NCBI RefSeq assembly: GCF_026627925.1 | Contig: NZ_JAPNLE010000001.1 | Span: forward strand, 310,001-374,000 | Source of the DNA: Cupriavidus sp. D39 | GTDB taxonomy: Bacteria; Pseudomonadota; Gammaproteobacteria; Burkholderiales; Burkholderiaceae | Direction of reading: 5' to 3' | DNA length: 64,000 bases | In this document: piece after piece, positions 17,628 to 27,707 of the stretch | Layout of the letters: the number at the start of each line of letters is the position of its first letter | Position numbering within the stretch: position 1 is the first letter of the stretch | Notes under the pieces: model-generated | What the model was told of the DNA's origin: nothing | Seen by the model: the letters and a program-made list of their open reading frames with translations, nothing else | Database searches by the model: none | Made by a program: the position numbers and the translations under genes

Positions 17628-19647
17628 GCAGCGTGCCCCCGTCGCACAATGGCTCCATATCGACTGGGTGCTTGTTGTTGTGGGGGCTTGGTTGTTCGTC
17701 GGGGCCGCAGGCGTTGCCGCGCTGCAGCGGCTGACCCTGGTGTCTCGCGTTCTTTTCCCGCTCGGCGGATTGCTTGGGCTGGCGCTTTTCGGCCTGGCAC
17801 TTGCCGCTGTGCTTGGCACGCCCGAGGTCGCCGTACTAGCCATTGGACTGCCAGCACTGCCCTTCCACATCCGGCTCGACAGCCTCTCCGCCTATTTCCT
17901 AATGGTGATCGGTGGTGCGGCGGCGGGCATCTCTATATTTGCAGCCGGATATTTCCGCAAGGGCGAGGGCACACCGCCAGGCTTGCTGTGCCTGGAGTAT
18001 CACCTGTTCCTGGCCAGCATGGCCGGTGTCATCCTGGCCGACGATGCCTACTCGTTCATGGTCATGTGGGAGACCATGGCGCTGTCGTCGTTCTTCCTGG
18101 TGACAGCAAACCACCGCATTCCAGAGGTGCGCAGCGCCGGCTACCTTTACATCACGATGGCGCGTATCGGCGCGATCGCGATTCTGCTCTGCTTCGGTGT
18201 GCTGCAGGCCAACACCGGTGACTACACCTTCGCGAACATGCGTGACCAGGCTCTGACGCCCTTCTGGGCCTCGGTCGGCTTCCTGCTTGCCGTGTTCGGT
18301 TTCGGCGCCAAGGCCGGCGTCCTGCCCTTGCATGTCTGGCTGCCGGAGGCACACCCGGCCGCGCCCTCGCCGGTCTCCGCGATGATGAGTGGCGTTATGC
18401 TCAATACAGCCATCTATGGGCTGTTGCGCGTGTCCTTCGACCTGCTGTGCATGCGTCTATGGTGGTGGGGCGCGCTGCTTCTGGCCGTCGGCCTGGCCAC
18501 TGCCCTGTTCGGCGTCGTCTTCGCCGCGGTGCAGAGCGACATGAAGCGCTTGCTGGCCTATTCGTCCATCGAGAATATGGGCCTGCTGTTCGTCGCCACG
18601 GGCCTGACCCTGATCTTCTCGGCCTACGACATGAGGCCGATGGCGGCACTGGCCCTGACGGCGACGCTCTATCACGTCGCAAGCCATGCCTTATTCAAGA
18701 GCCTGCTCTTCCTCGGCACGGGCAGCGTATTGCACGCCACCGCCGAGCGAAGTCTCGGCAAGCTGGGCGGCCTGATTCGGTATATGCCTTGGGTTGGCTG
18801 GCTCACGCTACTGGGCGCGCTGGCCAGCGCCGGGCTGCCTCCGCTCGGCGGTTTCGTGTCGGAGTGGCTGCTGCTGCAGGGCTTCCTGTTCACGCCAGGC
18901 CTGCCCGTGCCGCTGCTGACGATGTTGATCCCGGTGGTCGCTGCGCTAATCGCGCTGGTGGCGGCCCTAGCCGGCTACACGATGGTCAAGTTCTTCGGCG
19001 TGATCTTCCTCGGCCAGCCGCGCGAGCACAAACTCGCCCACGCACATGACGCCGGTCCCTGGGAGCGCGCAGGCATGATATGGCTCGCCCTCGGCTGTGT
19101 GATGCTTGGCCTGCTGCCGACGCAGTTCATCCAGCTGATCGACCCGGTAACGAAGCAGCTGGTTGCCGCCGGTTTGGGCGCCCGAGCGGCTACCAGCAGC
19201 TGGCTGCTGGCGCCGAGCAGCCTGGGTCAAGCCAGTTACGGGCCGGTGATCTTCCTCCTCGGCATCCTGACTAGCTTTGCGCTCGCCTACCTGCTCGTGC
19301 GCTGGCTTTACCATGGCCGGCTGCGCCGCGGCCCACCATGGGCCTGCGGATTTCCCTGGGGCACCGCACGCATGCAGGATACCGCCGAGGGTTTCGGCCA
19401 GCCAATCCGTCAGATCTTCGAACCCTTCTTTTTGATGCAGCGCGACCTGCCAACGCCATTCGATGAACAGCCGCGCTACCGGGTGACCGTCGAGGACCGC
19501 TTCTGGCGCTGGCTGTACCTACCCACTGTCGAATTGGCTTCATACCTGGCGAGACTGGCCGGCCTGATGCAGCAGGGGCGCATCTCAGTGTATCTGCTAT
19601 ATAGTTTCCTGACACTGATTGCCACGCTGCTGGCGGTGATGCGATGA
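17624..19647 (+). CDS. hyfB: HyfB-like antiporter-type membrane subunit (NuoL family)
   Basis: About 660 residues with some 14-16 membrane helices and the proton-conducting transporter core (FGFGAKAGVLPLHVWLPEAH, with the conserved Lys and HP motif). It belongs to the NuoL/M/N-MrpA family, subunit B of hydrogenase-4-like complexes, and would pump protons or sodium. The frame is open from well upstream. ATG 17624 overlaps the RHH stop but lies one frame off; one added C in the run at 17636-17640 would join it to MSSVPPVAQWLHIDW. GTG 17668 is the first in-frame alternative. A homopolymer error is suspected. Confidence 0.8.
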
Positions 19648-19654
19648 GGTTGCC

Positions 19655-20602
19655 ATGACGGTCTCCGGCTTGCTGTCGCAGTCGCTAGAAATCGCGATTT
19701 CGATTGCCCTTGCGCCGCTACTGATGGGTTGGGTCAATCAATGGCGTGCCTGGCTGCAAAACAAATCCGCGCCCGGCCTCTGGCAGCCATATCGCATGTT
19801 GCACAAACTGTTCAACAAGGAATCGGTGGTGGCCGACAACGCGTCGCCGCTGTTCCGCGCCACACCCTATGTGGTGTTCGGCTGTATGGCCCTGGCGTGC
19901 GCGATCATCCCAACACTCTCGACCGACCTCCCGCTGGCACCCGCGGCCGATGCGATCGCGCTGGTCGGCCTGTTCGCGCTAGCGCGGGTTTTCATTTCGC
20001 TGGCCGCGATGGACATCGGCACGGCCTTCGGCACCCTGGGGGCGCGGCGCGAGATGCTGATCGGGTTTCTGGCCGAACCCGCATTGCTGATGGTGCTGTT
20101 CTCGGCCTCGCTAGTTTCCAAGTCCACATCGCTCACCACCATTGTCGAGACACTCGCCCATCGTGACCTCGCGATCTACCCTGGGCTGGCCTTTTCCGGC
20201 GTTGCCTTCACCATGGTGTCGCTGGCGGAGAACGCCCGCGTGCCGGTCGACAACCCCGCCACGCATCTGGAGCTGACGATGATCCATGAGGCACTCCTCC
20301 TGGAGTACTCGGGTCGCCACCTGGCACTCATCGAGTGGGCGTCAAGCCTGAAGCTGTTCGCCTACTCCTGTATCGGACTGGCGTTGTTCTTCCCCTGGGG
20401 CATCGCAGAGGCCCAGGCGCCGATGTCCATGCTGCTGGCGCTGCCGGCGTTGCTGTTCAAACTCACCGCGGGAGGCATCCTGCTTGCCACGCTCGAGACG
20501 GTGAGTGCCAAGATGCGCATCTTCCGCGTCCCCGAGTTCCTGGCCACCGCCTTCTTGCTGGCGGTGATCGGCATGCTGGTGCATTTGCTGCTTGCCCGCT
20601 GA
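19655..20602 (+). CDS. hyfC: HyfC-like membrane subunit (NuoH family)
   Basis: A 315-residue protein with about eight membrane segments and NuoH/HycD features: AGLALAR-type loop replaced by LVGLFALARVFISLAAMDIG, and the conserved acidic loop ENARVPVDNPATHLELTMIH followed by EALLLEYSG. NuoH-type subunits link the peripheral arm to the antiporter subunits. It starts 7 bases after hyfB. Confidence 0.85.
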   Translation: MTVSGLLSQSLEIAISIALAPLLMGWVNQWRAWLQNKSAPGLWQPYRMLHKLFNKESVVADNASPLFRATPYVVFGCMALACAIIPTLSTDLPLAPAADAIALVGLFALARVFISLAAMDIGTAFGTLGARREMLIGFLAEPALLMVLFSASLVSKSTSLTTIVETLAHRDLAIYPGLAFSGVAFTMVSLAENARVPVDNPATHLELTMIHEALLLEYSGRHLALIEWASSLKLFAYSCIGLALFFPWGIAEAQAPMSMLLALPALLFKLTAGGILLATLETVSAKMRIFRVPEFLATAFLLAVIGMLVHLLLAR

Positions 20603-20603
20603 C

Positions 20604-21263
20604 ATGAGCACCTTGCTGACCCAGTTCGTCAACCTGCTTGGTGCGGTGCTGCTCATCCTAGCCTTCGGGATGATCTCGCAGCGCCGCGTCCTATCGCTAA
20701 TCCACCTGTTCACGCTGCAGGGCGCCACCCTGGCATTGGCGACGGCCGTGGTTGGCTATGTGACCCGGCAGCCGGACCTGTACCTGTCGGCCGGCGTGAC
20801 CTTCGTGCTCAAGGTGCTGCTGATCCCCTATCTCCTGCACCGCGTCATCGACCGGCTTGATATCCGTTGGGACGTGGAGACGCTGATCAATATTCCGACC
20901 ATCATGCTGATCGGCATCCTGGTGGTGATCTTCGCGTTCAACCTGGCCATGCCGATCTCGCGGCTGTCGGTGAAGCTGGCCAGCGGCACGCTCGGCATCG
21001 CACTGGCCTGCGTACTGCTGTCGTTCCTGATGATGATTACCCGCTCGAAGGCAATACCGCAGGTCATCGGCTTCCTGGCAATGGAGAACGGCTTGTTCTT
21101 CGCCGCTACCTCGGCGACCTACGGCATGCCGATGGTGGTCGAGCTTGGCATCGCCCTGGACGTCCTGATTGGCGTGCTGATCCTGGGCGTCTTCATGTTC
21201 CAGATCCGCGAGCAGTTCGACAGCCTGGACATTCGCCATCTCGAGAAGCTGAAGGAGGACTGA
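20604..21263 (+). CDS. hyfE: HyfE-like membrane subunit
   Basis: A 219-residue protein with six or seven membrane helices, of the HyfE/NuoK-like type (AMENGLFFAATSATYGMPMV with buried Glu). ATG 20604 lies one base after the hyfC stop (TGACATG). An AAGGAGG near its 3' end serves the next gene. It is part of the proton-translocating membrane arm. Confidence 0.82.
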   Translation: MSTLLTQFVNLLGAVLLILAFGMISQRRVLSLIHLFTLQGATLALATAVVGYVTRQPDLYLSAGVTFVLKVLLIPYLLHRVIDRLDIRWDVETLINIPTIMLIGILVVIFAFNLAMPISRLSVKLASGTLGIALACVLLSFLMMITRSKAIPQVIGFLAMENGLFFAATSATYGMPMVVELGIALDVLIGVLILGVFMFQIREQFDSLDIRHLEKLKED

Positions 21264-21264
21264 G

Positions 21265-22719
21265 TTGATTGCGCTAGCCTTCCTGCTTGCAACCCCGCTC
21301 GCCGGCGGGCTGGTGCTGGCGCTGGTCGGTCATCGCGATCATGCGCGCGACGTCAATGTCGCGTTCAGCCTGGGCACCTTCATCGCGGCCTGCTTGCTCA
21401 CCGGACGGATCATCGACGACGGTCCCACGCTCGTGTGGGACCGTGCGTTCTACATAGATGCCCTGAATGTGTTTCTCATCACGCTGACCGCGTTCGTGGG
21501 CCTGACCACGTCGATCTTCTCGCGGCCCTACATGCGCGTGGAGCGCGACCACGGCAAGATGACGCCGCCGCGACTGCGCCTGTACCACAGCATGTACCAG
21601 CTATTCACGTTCACGATGCTGCTGGCACTGACGACCAACAATATGGGCATCGTGTGGGTCGCGATGGAGGCCGCCACGCTGACCACGGTACTGTTGGTCA
21701 GTGTCTATCGGACCGCAGCCAGCCTCGAGGCGGCCTGGAAGTACTTCATCCTGTGCGGCGTGGGTATCGCCCAAGCGCTCTTCGGCACGGTGCTGCTCTA
21801 CATGGCGGCCGAGCAGGTCATTGGCCCCGAGGGCGGCGCGCTGCTGTGGACCAACCTCGATGCGGTCAAGGGCCGGCTGGACCCGAATATCATCACCCTG
21901 GCGTTCGCCTTCCTGTTCATCGGCTATGGCACCAAGGTCGGCCTGGTGCCGGTGCACAACTGGCTGCCGGACGCGCATGCGGAGGGGCCGACCCCGGTGT
22001 CCGCCGTGCTGTCCGGCCTGCTGCTCAATGTGGCCCTCTACGCTATCCTGCGCTGCAAGGTGTTGACGGACGGCGCGCTGAACAACCATCTCACCGGCCA
22101 CCTGATGATGGGCTTCGGCCTGGTTTCCGTCGTGGCGGCGGTCTTCCTCCTCATCCGCCAGCGGGACGTCAAGCGCATGTTCGCCTATTCGTCCATCGAA
22201 CATATGGGCATGATGACCTTTGCTTTCGGCATGGGCGGGCCGATCGCCAGCTTCGCCGGACTTCTGCACATGACGGTGCATTCGCTGGTCAAGTCCGCGA
22301 TCTTCTTCGCCGTCGGCCATGCGGCGCAGAAAGCGGGCACGCAGGTGATGGACGAGATCTGCGGGCTGATCCGGGTCAGCCCCACGGTCGGCTGGGGCCT
22401 GATGCTAGGCGTACTGGCCATCCTGGGCATGCCGCCCTTCGGCGTGTTCGCCAGCGAGTTCCTGATCGTCACCACCGCGATGCGTGAGCAACCCTGGGCC
22501 ACGCCCTTCCTGCTGGTCGCGCTCGGCTTGGCCTTTGCGTCGGTGTTCAGTCGCGTGCAGCCGATGGTCTTCGGCGAGACCACCCTGAAGCCCCTGGCGC
22601 ACCCACCGGCGCTGGTCCCGGTGTTCCTGCACCTCGCACTCGGTTTGATGCTGGGTCTCTATATCCCGCCGTATCTGGATGCGTGGTACCGCCAGGCGGC
22701 CGCCATGCTGGGGAGTTGA
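21265..22719 (+). CDS. hyfF: HyfF-like antiporter-type membrane subunit
   Basis: A 484-residue NuoN/NuoM-type protein. The conserved block GYGTKVGLVPVHNWLPDAHA followed by EGPTPVSAVLSGLLLN has the key Lys and His. KRMFAYSSIEHMGMM is the second family signature. It starts at TTG 21265 with AAGGAGG upstream, two bases after the hyfE stop. Together with HyfB it gives the complex two antiporter-like subunits. Confidence 0.85.
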   Translation: MIALAFLLATPLAGGLVLALVGHRDHARDVNVAFSLGTFIAACLLTGRIIDDGPTLVWDRAFYIDALNVFLITLTAFVGLTTSIFSRPYMRVERDHGKMTPPRLRLYHSMYQLFTFTMLLALTTNNMGIVWVAMEAATLTTVLLVSVYRTAASLEAAWKYFILCGVGIAQALFGTVLLYMAAEQVIGPEGGALLWTNLDAVKGRLDPNIITLAFAFLFIGYGTKVGLVPVHNWLPDAHAEGPTPVSAVLSGLLLNVALYAILRCKVLTDGALNNHLTGHLMMGFGLVSVVAAVFLLIRQRDVKRMFAYSSIEHMGMMTFAFGMGGPIASFAGLLHMTVHSLVKSAIFFAVGHAAQKAGTQVMDEICGLIRVSPTVGWGLMLGVLAILGMPPFGVFASEFLIVTTAMREQPWATPFLLVALGLAFASVFSRVQPMVFGETTLKPLAHPPALVPVFLHLALGLMLGLYIPPYLDAWYRQAAAMLGS

Positions 22720-22723
22720 ACGT

Positions 22724-24271
22724 ATGGCCCGGCCTGAACTTGGACTCGACCTGCATCGTCTGCCGGCAACGCTGCCGGTATGGCACGGGCTAGCCAATCC
22801 CGCTGCATGGAGCGCGGCAGCGCGTACCGTCGCCGACACGGGAGGGCGCCTCATTTCCGTGTGGGGCGTCGACCGCAGCGCAGTGGGAGGGACGTTGGCG
22901 GCATGTGCCGCGTATGCCGTACCGGAGGGACTGGTCTGGCTCGAACTGCGGCTCGGCGACCCGGCGCAGGGGGTTCCGGATCTGGGCCGCATCTTCCCGT
23001 GTGCCGGGCGAATGCAGCGCGCCATGGCTGACCTCTCGGGCATCAATGTGCAAGGCAGCCGCGACCAGCGCCCTTGGCTGGACCATAGCCTGTGGCCGCA
23101 AGGGTCATTCCCCCTGCAACACGGGACGCAACCGCTGCCGGCCACGGGCAGACTGCCGGCGGACTACCCCTTCGTACGTGTCGATGGCGATGGCGTGCAT
23201 GAGATCGCCGTCGGCCCGGTGCACGCGGGCATCATCGAACCCGGCCACTTCCGCTTCTCCGTCGTCGGTGAGAAGGTGCTGCGGCTTGAAGCACATCTCG
23301 GCTACACGCACAAGGGCATCGAGCGCCGGTTCACCGAATTTGCGCCGATCGAAGCTTACCGGCTCGCAGGCCGCATCTCGGGCGACTCCACGGTGGCCTA
23401 TGCCTGGGCCTACTGCATGGCGCTCGAGTCCGCGACGGGCAGCGAGATACCGGCAAGGGCAGCCTGGCTGCGTGCCATGATGCTGGAGCGCGAACGCGTG
23501 GCCAACCACCTGGGCGACCTCGGTGCCTTGGGCAATGATGCCGGATTGGCCTTTGGGTTGGCCCAGTTCTCGCGGCTGCGCGAGGACTGGCAGCGGCTAT
23601 CTGGGGAAGTCTTCGGCCACCGGCTCATGATGGATGCCGTGGTACCCGGTGGCGTCGCCATCGATATGACGCCGTCAATGCTGGGCCGTCTGCACAAGCA
23701 GTGCGACGGCATCGAGCGCGAGGTCCGCGTACTGCGGATCGTATATGACGAGCACGCCGGCCTGCAGGACCGTTTTCTCAACACGGGGCGGGTGGCGCCA
23801 CAACTCGCCGCCCAGCTTGGCCTCACGGGGCTCGCCGGGCGCGCCAGCGCGCAGGAGGCAGACCTGCGCTGCGATCATAAATGGCCGGCCTACGACTGTT
23901 TAGACGTCAAGATGGCCACGCACTGCAACGGCGATGTCGCCGCACGTGTGGCGATGCGCTTCGACGAGACGCTTGAATCCCTGCGGCTCGTTCGCGCCAT
24001 CTGCTCGGAGCTGCCGGGTGGCGCGATATGTGGCGACCTCCGGATGCTGGACAAAATCTCCATCGGAGCAGGCTGGGTAGAGGGCTGGCGTGGTGAAGTC
24101 CTTGTCGCCCTCGAGATCGGCGGCGACGGCCGGATCTTGCGTTGCCACTGCCATGATCCTTCTTGGCAGAACTGGCCAGTGCTTGAACACGCCGTCATCG
24201 GCAATATCGTTCCGGATTTTCCGCTGATCAACAAGTCCTTCAATCTCTCCTATTCGGGGCACGACCTCTGA
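22724..24271 (+). CDS. hyfG: HyfG-like large subunit without NiFe-binding cysteines
   Basis: A 515-residue fusion of a NuoC-like N-terminus and a NuoD/HycE-like large subunit (GPVHAGIIEPGHFRFSVVGE, LGYTHKGIERRFTEFAPIEA, and DPSWQNWPVLEHAVIGNIVP). In true hydrogenases the first motif carries CGIC and the C-terminus DPCxxC; here the places read RISGDSTVAYAW and CHDPSWQNW. No CxxC pair is available for a NiFe site. The complex is therefore better seen as an energy-converting hydrogenase-related (Ehr) or complex I-like assembly with an unknown electron partner. ATG 22724 lies 5 bases after the hyfF stop. Confidence 0.85.
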   Translation: MARPELGLDLHRLPATLPVWHGLANPAAWSAAARTVADTGGRLISVWGVDRSAVGGTLAACAAYAVPEGLVWLELRLGDPAQGVPDLGRIFPCAGRMQRAMADLSGINVQGSRDQRPWLDHSLWPQGSFPLQHGTQPLPATGRLPADYPFVRVDGDGVHEIAVGPVHAGIIEPGHFRFSVVGEKVLRLEAHLGYTHKGIERRFTEFAPIEAYRLAGRISGDSTVAYAWAYCMALESATGSEIPARAAWLRAMMLERERVANHLGDLGALGNDAGLAFGLAQFSRLREDWQRLSGEVFGHRLMMDAVVPGGVAIDMTPSMLGRLHKQCDGIEREVRVLRIVYDEHAGLQDRFLNTGRVAPQLAAQLGLTGLAGRASAQEADLRCDHKWPAYDCLDVKMATHCNGDVAARVAMRFDETLESLRLVRAICSELPGGAICGDLRMLDKISIGAGWVEGWRGEVLVALEIGGDGRILRCHCHDPSWQNWPVLEHAVIGNIVPDFPLINKSFNLSYSGHDL

Positions 24272-24789
24272 TGTGGCTCCTCCTCAAGCAAATTGCCCGT
24301 ACCGGCATCGTGACCGAGCCTGCGCCCCAGGCCGTCGATGCCGATGGCGGCGCCGCGATTCAACGCATCCACAAGGACATCCTCGATATTCTCGGTCAGG
24401 CGCTGGCGATTAGGGAGGTCGACGCAGGCTCGTGCAACGGCTGTGAGCTGGAAATCCACGCGCTCAACAACGCCTACTACAACATCGAAGGGCTTGGCAT
24501 CAAATTCGTTGCCAGCCCGCGGCATGCTGACATGCTGCTGGTGACCGGACCGGTCTCGCGTCACATGGAAGAGGCTTTGCGGCGTACCTATGACGCGACG
24601 CCGGACCCAAAGCTCGTGGTCGCTGTGGGCGACTGCGGCTGTACGGGCGGCATCTTCGGCGAGAGCTACGCGAGTTGCGGCCGCGTCGCCAACGTGATCC
24701 CCGTCGACTTCGCTGTGCCTGGCTGCCCGCCTACCCCTATCGAGATCCTGCGGGGGATACTAACCGCCGTGCAGCGGCGCAAAAGCTAA
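24271..24789 (+). CDS. hyfI: HyfI-like small subunit (NuoB family, 4Fe-4S)
   Basis: A 172-residue protein with all NuoB cluster ligands: AGSCNGCELEIHALNN, then VVAVGDCGCTGGIFGESYAS, and VPGCPPTP, supplying the N2-type 4Fe-4S cluster. The start overlaps the hyfG stop by one base (TGATG). No separate ferredoxin subunit (HyfA/HyfH) is present, so the source of electrons is unclear. It is the last gene of the operon. Confidence 0.88.
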   Translation: MWLLLKQIARTGIVTEPAPQAVDADGGAAIQRIHKDILDILGQALAIREVDAGSCNGCELEIHALNNAYYNIEGLGIKFVASPRHADMLLVTGPVSRHMEEALRRTYDATPDPKLVVAVGDCGCTGGIFGESYASCGRVANVIPVDFAVPGCPPTPIEILRGILTAVQRRKS

Positions 24790-25524
24790 GTCATCTAAAC
24801 GATAATCCTGGAGGATGACGATAAAGGAAGCGATGTGCCCCGAATCCGCGTCATTATGGTCGCCTGCAGTCTTTAGTTTTACGTAGCTTCTGTGGATAGT
24901 TTTCCCTTCTGGACGCAGAGACCAGATCATCCGCGATGCGATTCATCATCTGCGCGGATCGCGCTGGACGACAACTTCGGCACCATGCGCGCAATGGCCG
25001 CCGCCGACATTGAGGTGCCGTGGCCAGTACAGCCGCGTAGGCCATCAGCAGCTCACTGTGCGATTTGGGTCGCGTCCCAGCGAAAGCCAACTGCAGTGGG
25101 TGCTGCTGTCAGTTTCCAGAAGAATTTCCGGCAACTATCCGCCTGAGTGCCGCTCGAAAAGCGCGCGTCGCAGGGCTTCGACGGAAGATTGCGGTACCAT
25201 TGGCGCGAACGCAGCGACGAGTGTGGCCTCGATAAAGTAGCTATCTGCAGTTTCCGCCTGATCGTGCACCGGGGCAGTCATTTCAGAACCATCTTGTCTG
25301 GGGTAGCCGCTTCGCCCGGGCCATCCCTTTCCCTGCCACGAGAGGCGCCTTCGAGTCGCCTCTCGTCATTTCTCAGCTCGATTCACGAGTACCCGTTTTC
25401 GACGGCAAGAAACAACTGCGCACTCGCGGCCTGCCCCCGGTACGCCACCCGGCCAGCACAACTTCTTCTGCGCATGCATTGCTATCTCCAGGCTCTTGCC
25501 GCTCTACGTCACTCTGACGGGCTA
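24790..25524. other. Gene-poor stretch downstream of hyfI
   Basis: No convincing gene was found in either strand over about 730 bases. Several short open frames have poor codon structure and no ribosome site. The only clear structure is a hairpin at 25338-25366. A GGAGG-ATG pair near 24812 opens only 20 codons. Confidence 0.5.
25338..25366. terminator. Perfect 10-bp hairpin, possible terminator
   Basis: ACGAGAGGCG at 25338-25347 pairs exactly with CGCCTCTCGT at 25357-25366 across a 9-base loop. The following CATTTC is a weak T tract, so it may be a Rho-independent terminator for hyf read-through or a remnant of one. Confidence 0.45.
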
Positions 25525-25854
25525 TCAACCCGAGACCGCGACGCACCCGTGACCCGGTTGGCACCCGAGTCGGCCGGATGGCCGCAAGCAGCCAGGTACG
25601 CTCCCCAGCCGCAAGCGTAGATGCACCCATGGCACGATCACCCCGCAATCGACGACGGCGATCGGGGCGTGAGCGCGCTCGGCAAGCCGCGGGTGTTGGG
25701 CGAAAAGGCCTTCGATCTGCCGGGCGCTCGCCGGGCCCAGGCCCGGCACGATCGCCCACCAGCGGCGCCCGCGCGGCATGCGCACCGTCAGGTCTGCCAG
25801 CGTTTCGATGCCGTGCGCGCGTAGCTCGCTTGCACGGCTCGCGGCGGTAGCCAC
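25525..25854 (-). pseudogene. Integrase N-terminal domain fragment (DUF3701-like)
   Basis: The frame gives SELRAHGIETLADLTVRMPR, then GRRWWAIVPGLGPASARQIE, a pattern typical of the DUF3701 domain that precedes the catalytic domain in a group of tyrosine recombinases of Burkholderiales. No catalytic residues follow, and the ends run into unrelated sequence. The integrase remnant at 58322 belongs to the same type. Confidence 0.5.
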
Positions 25855-25883
25855 TGGCCAATCTGGTCGCTGATCTGTGGCTG

Positions 25884-26071
25884 GGGGGGCGCACGAAATC
25901 GCGCCACTCTGGAGACATCATCTTCGCCTCCTTTCCGGCCAACATGCCGCCGCTATGCGGCACCACATCGGGGCCATGGATCTCGGCGGCTACCGACACC
26001 GGCGGCGCCAGCCCATAGCACCATCCACAAAAGGGGTCATGAACGTAGTGAAGCGTTGCTCGCTTCTCCAT
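25884..26071 (-). pseudogene. DsbA-family thioredoxin-fold protein, N-terminal fragment
   Basis: From ATG 26071 the text reads MEKRATLHYVHDPFCGWCYG, with a CxxC active site (CGWC) typical of DsbA-family oxidoreductases, and continues SGGMLAGKEAKMMSPEWRDF. Homology stops near 25890, where the sequence changes character, so about two thirds of the gene are missing. Confidence 0.6.
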
Positions 26072-26481
26072 TGAGTTCGCGCGGAATCTGCCGCATGCCG
26101 AGATAAGCCAGTTGCCAGTGGTCCATCGCGCTTTCTCCCAAGCGTGAGACGGACTGCCGAGATTAACGACAATGAGACTGGGACGCAACGTACAGGCCAG
26201 GAAAGTGCCGTATTGAGCAACCAGCCGGACAAAAAATGGCAGACAGCAACCGATTGATTTAATGAATACTTCCCTAACACATCCCCGTGGATCCGCATGA
26301 ATGCTAGGGATCGCTATCCCGGTAACCTGCAGCAAAATCAAGGTGCCCCCATCCAGGGGACCCCTGGATGAAATCGAAGTGCTGAGGGCAAAGCTGCGGC
26401 GCTCGGGCGCGCTGTGAGCCGGGAAGGCGAGCCCGCGCGTTCAGCTGGCCTCCAGGGCGTTTTCAACGCCGGCGGCACGGC
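26072..26481. other. Intergenic stretch with a 21-bp palindrome
   Basis: No gene is supported. A perfect palindrome lies at 26350-26370 (arms CATCCAGGGG and CCCCTGGATG around one A). Immediately after it a short frame (LDEIEVLRAKLRRSGAL) ends at 26417 and may be a gene-end remnant. Confidence 0.45.
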
Positions 26482-27099
26482 TCACCTGGACTGCAGGTAC
26501 GCAGCCACAGCCCTGGCGTCGTCGTAGCTCAGATCGTGTGCCACGGTGCTCATCACGGGCGAGTTGCCGCGCGAACGGTTCTTGAATACCTCGATTTGCC
26601 GCAGCAGATAAGCCTGGTGCTGCCCCGCCAGCCGCGGGAATGCGCCTGCCCCCTGGGCCTGTGCACCATGGCATGAAGCACAAGCGGGTACCCCGCCGCC
26701 GGGGATGCCCTTCTCGAAGATGGCTTGCCCCTTGTCCATCAACTCGGGGGCGCCGGCCGCGCCCGGCGTTGGGGCCTGCCTCGCGTAATAGGCGGCCAGC
26801 GCCTGGATCGTCGCGTCGTCAAGCCGCGAGGCGATTCCCCACATATGCGTGCGCGCGTCGGCTTCCGCGCGGCCCTGCTCGCGAAACGCCTTGAGCTGCG
26901 CCTGCAGGTATTCAGGCGTCTGCCCATCCAGCCGTGGGTACATCGGCGATTCGCTGCGGCCATGCGGCCCATGACAGGTGGCGCATAGCTGCGCGAGTCT
27001 GGCGCGATCCTCGGCAAGCACGGGCGGTATCGTGAGCGCCATGCCCGCGGCAAGAAGCAGGACATGTGTTCGCATACTGGTGAGGCAGGACGGTTTCAT
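26482..27099 (-). CDS. Diheme cytochrome c4-like protein
   Basis: Encodes 205 residues from ATG 27099, or 197 from ATG 27075, which gives a tidier signal peptide (MRTHVLLLAAGMALTIPPVL). Two class I heme sites are present, LCATCHGPHG and PACASCHGAQAQG, each with a distal Met region (SPMYPRLDGQ and the late NSPVMSTVAHDLS). This is the two-domain c4 layout, a periplasmic electron carrier. Its 5' side abuts an IS6 fragment. A decayed piece of a similar gene lies at 30149. Confidence 0.85.
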   Translation of the reverse strand: MKPSCLTSMRTHVLLLAAGMALTIPPVLAEDRARLAQLCATCHGPHGRSESPMYPRLDGQTPEYLQAQLKAFREQGRAEADARTHMWGIASRLDDATIQALAAYYARQAPTPGAAGAPELMDKGQAIFEKGIPGGGVPACASCHGAQAQGAGAFPRLAGQHQAYLLRQIEVFKNRSRGNSPVMSTVAHDLSYDDARAVAAYLQSR

Positions 27100-27106
27100 G
27101 GTCGTT

Positions 27107-27480
27107 TCAAGCCAGTAAGGTGTTTTTCGCCTTCCAAGGGTAAGACGTGCGATTCCAGCGCTTAACAAACTTCGGGGTGAACCGCTTTACCCAGCGCATG
27201 ACCGTCGTGTGCGCAAGCGACAGGCCGCGCTCGGCCATCATTTCAATGAAGTCTCGTAAGCTGAGCTTGTATCGCAGGTACCAGCACGCGCACAGGACCG
27301 TGACCTTCCCGGTCAAAGTACCACCCCGTGAACAAGCAGTCGATATCTCCCTGCTTACTCTTTGTGGGCTCGCGCTCGTCAAACATTCCCGCCGCCCCCG
27401 ATTTGCACCAGAGCCGCACGCCGATGAGGTTGATTGCCATGACAAAGATCATGGCGTCGATCCTTTTCGGCGTAATGGCC
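27107..27480 (-). pseudogene. IS6-family transposase, N-terminal fragment
   Basis: Frames give KSKQGDIDCLFTGWYFDRE then, one frame over, CWYLRYKLSLRDFIEMMAER and LSLAHTTVMRWVKRFTPKF, the start of IS6/IS240-type transposases. The DDE core is missing; homology ends at KRWN near 27130, next to the cytochrome gene. It is a truncated IS lying beside the intact IS4 element. Confidence 0.65.
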
Positions 27481-27624
27481 GCCGGAGCCAATCGCTGTGG
27501 GCCCATCTATTGACCTATATCAGTCCCTGCCTACTCAACTTTAGACATTCAGGCCCGCTCAACGAGCGGGTTGGAAACGGATTCAAGAAATCGAAAAATG
27601 CTTGACATGGGGCAATGATCGTGT

Positions 27625-27672
27625 GGCCGCCGCGCTGCTTGCGCGGGTTTTAGCGCAAGCAGCGCGGCGGCC
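27625..27672 (+). other. 20-bp perfect hairpin inside the IS4 element
   Basis: GGCCGCCGCGCTGCTTGCGC at 27625-27644 pairs perfectly with its complement at 27653-27672 across an 8-base loop containing GTTTTA. It sits 36 bases before the transposase ATG. In IS elements such structures block read-in transcription or sequester the ribosome site, limiting transposase made from outside promoters. Confidence 0.7.
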
Positions 27673-27707
27673 AATGAGGATCGTTTTCGGTCCTCTTGCG
27701 ATTGCCC

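Noticed and set aside
21601..22320. Long His/Gln/Arg-rich frame antisense to hyfF
   Set aside because: It mirrors conserved membrane-protein codons in the real gene; composition and position mark it as a shadow. The same holds for similar frames opposite hyfB, hyfE and glnA.
22724..24271. HyfG as a working NiFe hydrogenase
   Set aside because: Neither the N-terminal nor the C-terminal CxxC pair is present, so a NiFe site cannot form.
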